A program made the translations under genes and the position numbers. Below are positions 59,239-64,000 of a stretch of 64,000 bases of DNA, in pieces. This DNA is from Gammaproteobacteria bacterium (GTDB taxonomy: Bacteria; Pseudomonadota; Gammaproteobacteria; Steroidobacterales; Woeseiaceae): the NCBI GenBank assembly GCA_030429005.1, contig JAUIDP010000001.1, positions 1 to 64,000 of the forward strand. The letters are read 5' to 3'. Each line of letters opens with the position of its first letter. Within the stretch, counting starts at the first letter, position 1. Below the pieces are notes generated by a model. That model did not search any database. It had not been told where the DNA came from and saw only the letters and a program-made list of their open reading frames with translations.

Positions 59239-61018
59239 TCGCCCTTTCCTGGTTGTCTGCTGCGTACGGAATCAGCACTTTGGATTTCTGCATGTCCCAC
59301 GCTCCGGTCGGGCAACGCTCGGCGCACAGTCCGCAGTGCACGCACAGGTCCTCGTCTTTGACCATCACTCGGGCCGTTTGTGGCAGCCCGGCAGACACGT
59401 ACAACGCCTGTTCCAGGTTTTCTGCCGGGGCGCGCAGCCGGTTGCGCAGATCGGCTTCGTCACCATTTTCCGTAATCGTCAGGCAATTCACCGGACAGAT
59501 GTCGAGACAGGCATCGCATTCAATGCAAAGTTCTGCGGCAAAAACGGTCTGGATATCGCAGTTCAGGCAACGCTCGACTTCCTGCACGGCCTGCTCGGCT
59601 GTAAAACCCAGCTCAACCTCGATATCGAGCTTCTTGAACCGTTCCTTCAGATCGACATGCGGCATCAGCCTGCGGGTAGCCGGGTCATAGTCGTTGGAGT
59701 AGCTCCACTCATGCATGCCCATCTTCTGGCTGGACAGGTTGACACCGACCGGAAGACGGTCGTGCAGGTCTTCACCCTGGCAGTACTTGTGTATCGAGAT
59801 TGCCGCTTCGTGCCCGTGCGCTACGGCCCAGATAATGTTCTTGGGCCCGAATGCCGAGTCACCACCGAAGAAAACGCCATCGCGCGAACACATCATCGTG
59901 GTTTCGTCGACGATCGGGCAGTCCCAATCGTTGAACTCAATGCCGATATCCCGCTCGATCCATGGGAACGCGTTGTCCTGCCCGATCGCCAGGATGACAT
60001 CGTCGCAGGGGATCATTTTCTCACCAACCACTGTGCCGCGGTCGATGCCGCCACTCTCGTCGACCTTGTATTCCATCAGCTCGAAGGTCATGCCGACGAG
60101 CTTGCCATCCTCGATGACGAAGTCTTTCGGCGAATGGTTGACGATGATCTCGACATTCTCCTCTTCGGCATCCTCCAGTTCCCAGTCGGATGCCTTGAAG
60201 AAGCCGCGCGGCTTGCGCGCCATGACCTTGACGTCAGTCGCACCGAGGCGCAGCGAGGTCCGGCAACAGTCCATAGCGGTGTTGCCAACACCGATAATCA
60301 GTACCTTGTCGCCGATTTCGTCGATGTGATCGAAAGCCACCGACTCCAGCCAGTCGATACCGATATGAATATTGTCGCTGTCGTAACGGCCGGGAATTTC
60401 GAGGTTCTTGCCGCGCGGCGCGCCGGTGCCGACGAAGATCGCATCGAATCCGTCGTCGAGCAGCGCCTTCAGGCTGTCGATCGGATGATTCATCCTGACG
60501 TCGACACCCATGTTGACGATGTAGTCGATCTCTTCATCGAGAACAGTCGGCGGCAGGCGGAACTGCGGGATATTGGTGCGCATCAGGCCGCCGGTGGTGT
60601 CGAGCGCCTCGAAAATCGTTACTTCGTAGCCAAGCGGCCGCAGGTCGTTGGCAACTGTCAATGACGCGCAACCGGCCCCGATCAGAGCAACTTTCTTACC
60701 GTTGGAGGGCGCGCCCGTGGGCAGGCGATCGACGATGTCGTCCTTGTGGTCCGCAGCCACCCGCTTCAGGCGGCAAATTGCAACCGGCCGCTCTTCCACC
60801 CGGCCGCGACGGCATGCGGGTTCGCAGGGCCGGTCGCAAACACGCCCGAGAATCCCGGGAAACACGTTGGACTTGCGATTCTCTATATAGGCGTCGCTGA
60901 ATCGACCCTGTGCGATCAGGCGAATGTACTCGGGAACGTCGGTATGCGCCGGACAGGCGAACTGGCAGTCGACAACCTTGTGAAAGTACTCGGGGTTGGA
61001 GGTATCAGTCGGTTTCAT
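59225..61018 (-). CDS. GltD-like FAD/NAD oxidoreductase fused to 4Fe-4S domains
   Basis: A 597-aa flavoprotein. The N-terminal Fe-S segment reads DCQFACPAHTDVPEYIRLIAQG and NVFPGILGRVCDRPCEPACRRG. The FAD domain has VALIGAGCASLTVANDLRPLGY, and the NAD(P) domain has VLIIGVGNTAMDCCRTSLRLG. The C-terminus has two ferredoxin clusters, CIECDACLDICPVNCL near 517 and CVHCGLCAERCPTGAW near 570. It probably moves electrons between NAD(P)H and ferredoxin for the adjacent oxidoreductase. Confidence 0.9.
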   Translation of the reverse strand: MKPTDTSNPEYFHKVVDCQFACPAHTDVPEYIRLIAQGRFSDAYIENRKSNVFPGILGRVCDRPCEPACRRGRVEERPVAICRLKRVAADHKDDIVDRLPTGAPSNGKKVALIGAGCASLTVANDLRPLGYEVTIFEALDTTGGLMRTNIPQFRLPPTVLDEEIDYIVNMGVDVRMNHPIDSLKALLDDGFDAIFVGTGAPRGKNLEIPGRYDSDNIHIGIDWLESVAFDHIDEIGDKVLIIGVGNTAMDCCRTSLRLGATDVKVMARKPRGFFKASDWELEDAEEENVEIIVNHSPKDFVIEDGKLVGMTFELMEYKVDESGGIDRGTVVGEKMIPCDDVILAIGQDNAFPWIERDIGIEFNDWDCPIVDETTMMCSRDGVFFGGDSAFGPKNIIWAVAHGHEAAISIHKYCQGEDLHDRLPVGVNLSSQKMGMHEWSYSNDYDPATRRLMPHVDLKERFKKLDIEVELGFTAEQAVQEVERCLNCDIQTVFAAELCIECDACLDICPVNCLTITENGDEADLRNRLRAPAENLEQALYVSAGLPQTARVMVKDEDLCVHCGLCAERCPTGAWDMQKSKVLIPYAADNQERASGNS

Positions 61019-61111
61019 GAATGTGAAGCGTTAGCCCCTGAGTGCCTCTATGCACGCTTTCCCGTCCGTCATTTGGGGCTAGCATAACGGCATCGAACGG
61101 AAAGGCAAACT

Positions 61112-62458
61112 TTATCGCCCCCGGATGAATTCGAGTCTTTCGCCGGGCACTTCTCCGGTAAGTTTGCCGTCCTGCCACACAATCGTGCCATTGATTATTG
61201 TCGTATCGATTGTTGCCGGGAATCTGTGTCCCGCGAACGGCGTCCATTTGCACTTGTAGAGAACATTTTCGTCCGTCGCCGTGAAGGACCGGTCCGGATC
61301 GACCAAGACCAGGTCGGCGAAATAGCCTTCGCGCAGATAGCCGCGTTCCGGCACACCGAAAAGATCCGCTGGTGCATGACATGCCCGGTCGACCAGCAAT
61401 TCCGGGGTTATGGCGCCTGCGGCAACCAGTTCGAACAGTACCTGCACGGCATGCTGCACCAGCGGCAGTCCGGCCGGGGCCTTGAAGTAGCTGTTGTTTT
61501 TCTCGGCCAGCGTATGCGGCGCGTGGTCAGTTGCGATGATATCGAGACGGCCGTCGTTCAGTGCCGCAAGCAGCGCTTCACGGTCGCTGCTGGCCTTGAT
61601 AGCCGGGTTGCACTTGATACGTGTCCCGAGTTCCGGGTAGCGGGACTCGTCGAAAAACAGGTGGTGCACACACACCTCGCCGGTGATGCGTTTTTCCGAA
61701 CGAGGCTTCGTGGAGAACAGTTCCATCTCGATTGCCGTCGTCAGGTGCAGGACATGCAGCAACGCGTCGTAGCGCCGGGCCAGTTCCATGGCAAAACTCG
61801 ATGACGTCAGGCAGGCATTGGCAGACCGGATCTTCGGGTGCTCGGTCATCGGAACGTCCTCACCGAACTGCTGCCGGGCATGCGTTTCGTTTTCCCAGAT
61901 TGTCGGCGAGTGTTCGCAATGTGTAACGACCATGATCGGCGCGTCCCTGAAAATAAGGTCCAGCGCCGCCGGGTCGTCGACCAGCATATCGCCGGTCGAC
62001 GCTCCCATGAACGCCTTGATGCCGCAAGCCTCGCCGACCTCGAGGCGTCGAATCTCTTCAATGTTGCTGTTGGTAGCACCGAAGTAGAATCCGTAGTTCG
62101 CCGTACAACGACCGGCTGCCCGCTGATACTTGTTGGCCAGTTCTTCCCGGGTTGTCGTCAGCGGGTTGACATTCGGCATGTCCATGAAGCTGGTGATGCC
62201 GCCGGCTGCCGCCGCCGCCGACTCTGTTGCCAGGTCGCCTTTTTCGGTCAGACCCGGTTCGCGAAAATGCACCTGGTCATCAATCATGCCTGGCATCAGG
62301 TACTTGCCCGCGGCGTCGATAACCGCGGCCCCCTCGCCTGCATCGATTTGCCCCGCAATAGCTTCGATTCGCTGCCCGTCGACCAGCAAGTCCCGCTCGA
62401 CGACCTCACCCTCATTAATCAGGCGCGCATTCGTAATCAGTATCTTGCCGGTTGCCAT
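61112..62458 (-). CDS. pyrC: Dihydroorotase (pyrC-type amidohydrolase)
   Basis: A 448-aa zinc amidohydrolase. YLMPGMIDDQVHFREPG near residue 54 is the HxR dihydroorotase signature, CGIKAFMGASTGD near 145 contains the carboxylated lysine, and later zinc ligands are VVTHCEHS near 177, LHVLHLTTAIE near 240 and IIATDHAPHTLAEK near 310. Class I type-length. It catalyses carbamoyl-aspartate to dihydroorotate. It lies 93 nt upstream of the GltD-like gene, co-directional, and is divergent from ilvA. Hydantoinase or allantoinase activity is less likely. Confidence 0.88.
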   Translation of the reverse strand: MATGKILITNARLINEGEVVERDLLVDGQRIEAIAGQIDAGEGAAVIDAAGKYLMPGMIDDQVHFREPGLTEKGDLATESAAAAAGGITSFMDMPNVNPLTTTREELANKYQRAAGRCTANYGFYFGATNSNIEEIRRLEVGEACGIKAFMGASTGDMLVDDPAALDLIFRDAPIMVVTHCEHSPTIWENETHARQQFGEDVPMTEHPKIRSANACLTSSSFAMELARRYDALLHVLHLTTAIEMELFSTKPRSEKRITGEVCVHHLFFDESRYPELGTRIKCNPAIKASSDREALLAALNDGRLDIIATDHAPHTLAEKNNSYFKAPAGLPLVQHAVQVLFELVAAGAITPELLVDRACHAPADLFGVPERGYLREGYFADLVLVDPDRSFTATDENVLYKCKWTPFAGHRFPATIDTTIINGTIVWQDGKLTGEVPGERLEFIRGR

Positions 62459-62601
62459 GGTCGTGTTACGTATCCCTGTGCGGTTCGCTCGATCGTACTA
62501 TCGTTCAGGCAGGGGTGGCAGTATGCGAGGGAATCCGGCCAATTGCCACGCCGAGCCCACAGAATTTTGCGGGCGCCGCCCGGTTGTGCGATAACCGCCG
62601 C

Positions 62602-64000
62602 ATGAATGACTTTACCGAACAGGTTGACCGCGCGCGCGTCTACGATGTGGCGATCGAATCGCCGCTCGAACTCGCACCGGTGCTTTCGCAACGACTCGGC
62701 AACCGCGTCCTGCTGAAGCGCGAAGACCTGCAGAGTGTCTTTTCGTTCAAATTGCGTGGTGCATACAACAAGATCGCCCACCTGTCCGACGCCGATGCCG
62801 CACGCGGGGTGATCTGCAGCTCTGCCGGCAATCATGCGCAGGGCGTCGCCCTCGCCGCCCAGCGCCGCGGCGTGCGTGCTGTCGTCGTGATGCCTGTCAC
62901 GACACCGGCGATCAAGGTCAACGCAGTGCGAGGCTACGGCGGCGAAGTCGTATTGCACGGTGACAGCTACGACGACGCGTATGCGAAGGCATGCGAACTG
63001 ATGGATAAAGAGGGGCTGGTTTTCATCCACCCCTTTGACGACCCGCAGGTTATTGCCGGCCAGGGAACGATTGGCCGCGAGCTTCTGAGGCAATGCCAGG
63101 ATGATATTTACGCCGTGTTTGTGCCGATAGGTGGCGGCGGCCTGATTGCTGGCATTGCAACTTATATAAAAGCGCATCGTCCGGAAATTCGCATCGTCGG
63201 CGTGGAGCCCGAAGATTCGGCAGCAATGCGCGAATCGATTGACGCGGGCAAACCGGTAACATTGGAGCATGTCGGTATTTTTGCAGACGGCGTGGCCGTT
63301 AAGAGGGTCGGCGACAACACCTTGCGCGCCTGTCAGCAATACGTAGACGAGTTCATGACGGTCGACACAGACCAGATTTGCGCCGCAATCCGGGATATTT
63401 TCGAGGACACCCGCTCGATCGTTGAGCCTGCGGGCGGCCTGGCCGTTGCCGGCCTGAAGAAGTACCTGGCTGCCAACAAGCTACGGGGCAAGACTTTCAT
63501 AACGATAAACTGCGGTGCCAACGTGAATTTCGACCGGCTGCGGCATATCGCCGAACGCGCGGCGGTCGGCGAGCAGACCGAGATGTTGCTTGCTGCCGAG
63601 ATACCTGAGGAGCCCGGCAGTTTCCGGAGTTTCTGCGAGGCCCTTGGCCGCCGCGGCGTCACCGAGTTCAACTATCGCTACAATAACAACAGTGCCGCGC
63701 ATATTTTCGTCGGTGTGCAACTGACCGACGGGCTTGCCGAGCGCGAACAACTGCTTGCATCGCTGCGCGCTGCCGGCTATCCGGTCGCCGATCTCAGCGA
63801 CAACGAAATGGCCAAGCTGCATGTCCGACACATGGTCGGCGGACCCTCATCCGGTGTCCGGAACGAACGCCTGTTTCGATTCGAGTTCCCGGAACGTCCC
63901 GGTGCACTGATTGATTTCCTGCAGGCAATCGGTACCGACTGGAATATCAGCCTGTTCCATTATCGTAACCACGGATCGGATTTCGGCCGCATCCTGGCGG
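62602..64000 (+). CDS. ilvA: Threonine ammonia-lyase, biosynthetic (partial, runs off the window)
   Basis: At least 466 of about 505 residues. It is missing from the ORF track because it has no stop in the window. It starts MNDFTEQVDRARVYDVAIES; the PLP lysine lies in SVFSFKLRGAYNKI near 50, SSAGNHAQGVALAAQR near 75 and IGGGGLIAGIATYI near 177. Two C-terminal ACT-like regulatory regions (ERAAVGEQTEMLLAAEIPEEPGSF..., RFEFPERPGALIDFLQ) indicate the isoleucine-inhibited biosynthetic form. It deaminates threonine to 2-oxobutyrate in isoleucine synthesis. Confidence 0.95.
   Translation, partial: MNDFTEQVDRARVYDVAIESPLELAPVLSQRLGNRVLLKREDLQSVFSFKLRGAYNKIAHLSDADAARGVICSSAGNHAQGVALAAQRRGVRAVVVMPVTTPAIKVNAVRGYGGEVVLHGDSYDDAYAKACELMDKEGLVFIHPFDDPQVIAGQGTIGRELLRQCQDDIYAVFVPIGGGGLIAGIATYIKAHRPEIRIVGVEPEDSAAMRESIDAGKPVTLEHVGIFADGVAVKRVGDNTLRACQQYVDEFMTVDTDQICAAIRDIFEDTRSIVEPAGGLAVAGLKKYLAANKLRGKTFITINCGANVNFDRLRHIAERAAVGEQTEMLLAAEIPEEPGSFRSFCEALGRRGVTEFNYRYNNNSAAHIFVGVQLTDGLAEREQLLASLRAAGYPVADLSDNEMAKLHVRHMVGGPSSGVRNERLFRFEFPERPGALIDFLQAIGTDWNISLFHYRNHGSDFGRILA

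Noticed and set aside
59120-60664. 514-aa plus-strand ORF
   Set aside because: Antisense of the GltD-like Fe-S flavoprotein with clear cysteine clusters and nucleotide loops; it has no recognisable domain itself.
61019-61111. Possible regulatory hairpin (TAGCCCC...GGGGCTA) between pyrC and the GltD-like gene
   Set aside because: Only 7 bp with a 36-nt loop; too weak to call an RNA element.
1-64000. tRNA, rRNA, CRISPR arrays, insertion-sequence transposases, prophage genes
   Set aside because: Looked for in gaps on both strands; none supported.

Overview
The window looks like a free-living, probably marine or sediment gammaproteobacterium. It has a GC-rich chromosome (about 60% by eye) and typical gammaproteobacterial housekeeping genes: glnE, cysB, htpG, a Kdo kinase (kdkA), an LpxL-type acyltransferase, ppnN, mltD, dacB and a zf-CHCC protein. 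A Woeseiales- or Chromatiales-like affiliation is a guess from gene content. No rRNA, tRNA, CRISPR array, prophage or transposase is visible, so most of this is ordinary chromosomal backbone. Gene packing is very tight: many convergent neighbours overlap at their 3' ends and many co-directional pairs overlap by 4 nt.

Layout. 1-6.8 kb: a long perfect inverted repeat, an alpha/beta hydrolase, ornithine aminotransferase (rocD), a membrane-anchored helix-hairpin-helix protein, an OmpA-domain protein, an FKBP lipoprotein, msrB and htpG. 6.9-15.4 kb: small unknown genes, ppnN with a likely CTG start, an L,D-transpeptidase, mltD, an aspartoacylase-family protein, an LpxL-type acyltransferase and kdkA, i.e. 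an envelope-rich block. 15.4-24.6 kb: an AT-rich gap, a zf-CHCC protein, glnE, a flavodoxin, a GGDEF-EAL protein, the divergent cysK/cysB pair and an SH3 membrane protein. 24.6-28.2 kb: dacB, then a PAS-PAS sigma-54 activator divergent from a 51-aa membrane peptide. The peptide gene is preceded by a sigma-54 promoter and two copies of a palindromic site. 28.3-44.1 kb: transporters (CPA2 antiporter, MATE), an orphan ABC ATPase, NERD, MBL and GIY-YIG proteins, a ceramidase-like membrane enzyme, folD, TonB-C, TPR and CBS proteins, a DUF4097-like repeat protein, an amidohydrolase and a PLP dehydratase. 44.2-45.8 kb: a c-di-GMP-I (GEMM) class riboswitch leading into an FAD-linked oxidoreductase. 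45.6-52.6 kb: a cell-surface protein with a GlyGly-type C-terminal anchor, an EamA transporter, TerB, DUF418, a 31-aa peptide gene with its own promoter and terminator, a cysteine-desulfurase-like enzyme and an ECF sigma/anti-sigma pair. 52.8-64 kb: an orphan RnfD-like protein with a DUF2330 protein, then a leftward run of pyrC-type dihydroorotase, a GltD-like Fe-S flavoprotein, 2-oxoacid:ferredoxin oxidoreductase alpha and beta subunits, an ExbD-like fragment and a Tat-exported epimerase. The 5' part of ilvA runs off the right edge.

The most interesting elements are ones an ORF caller of 60 aa or more would miss: the sigma-54/enhancer/51-aa peptide module (27.8-28.15 kb), the 31-aa peptide with an exceptionally long Shine-Dalgarno match (49.6-49.8 kb), the GEMM riboswitch (44.24-44.34 kb), a 50-aa acid-tailed membrane peptide (32.0 kb), alternating heptamer repeats between mltD and its neighbour (12.37-12.40 kb) and the 43-bp-stem palindrome at the left edge.
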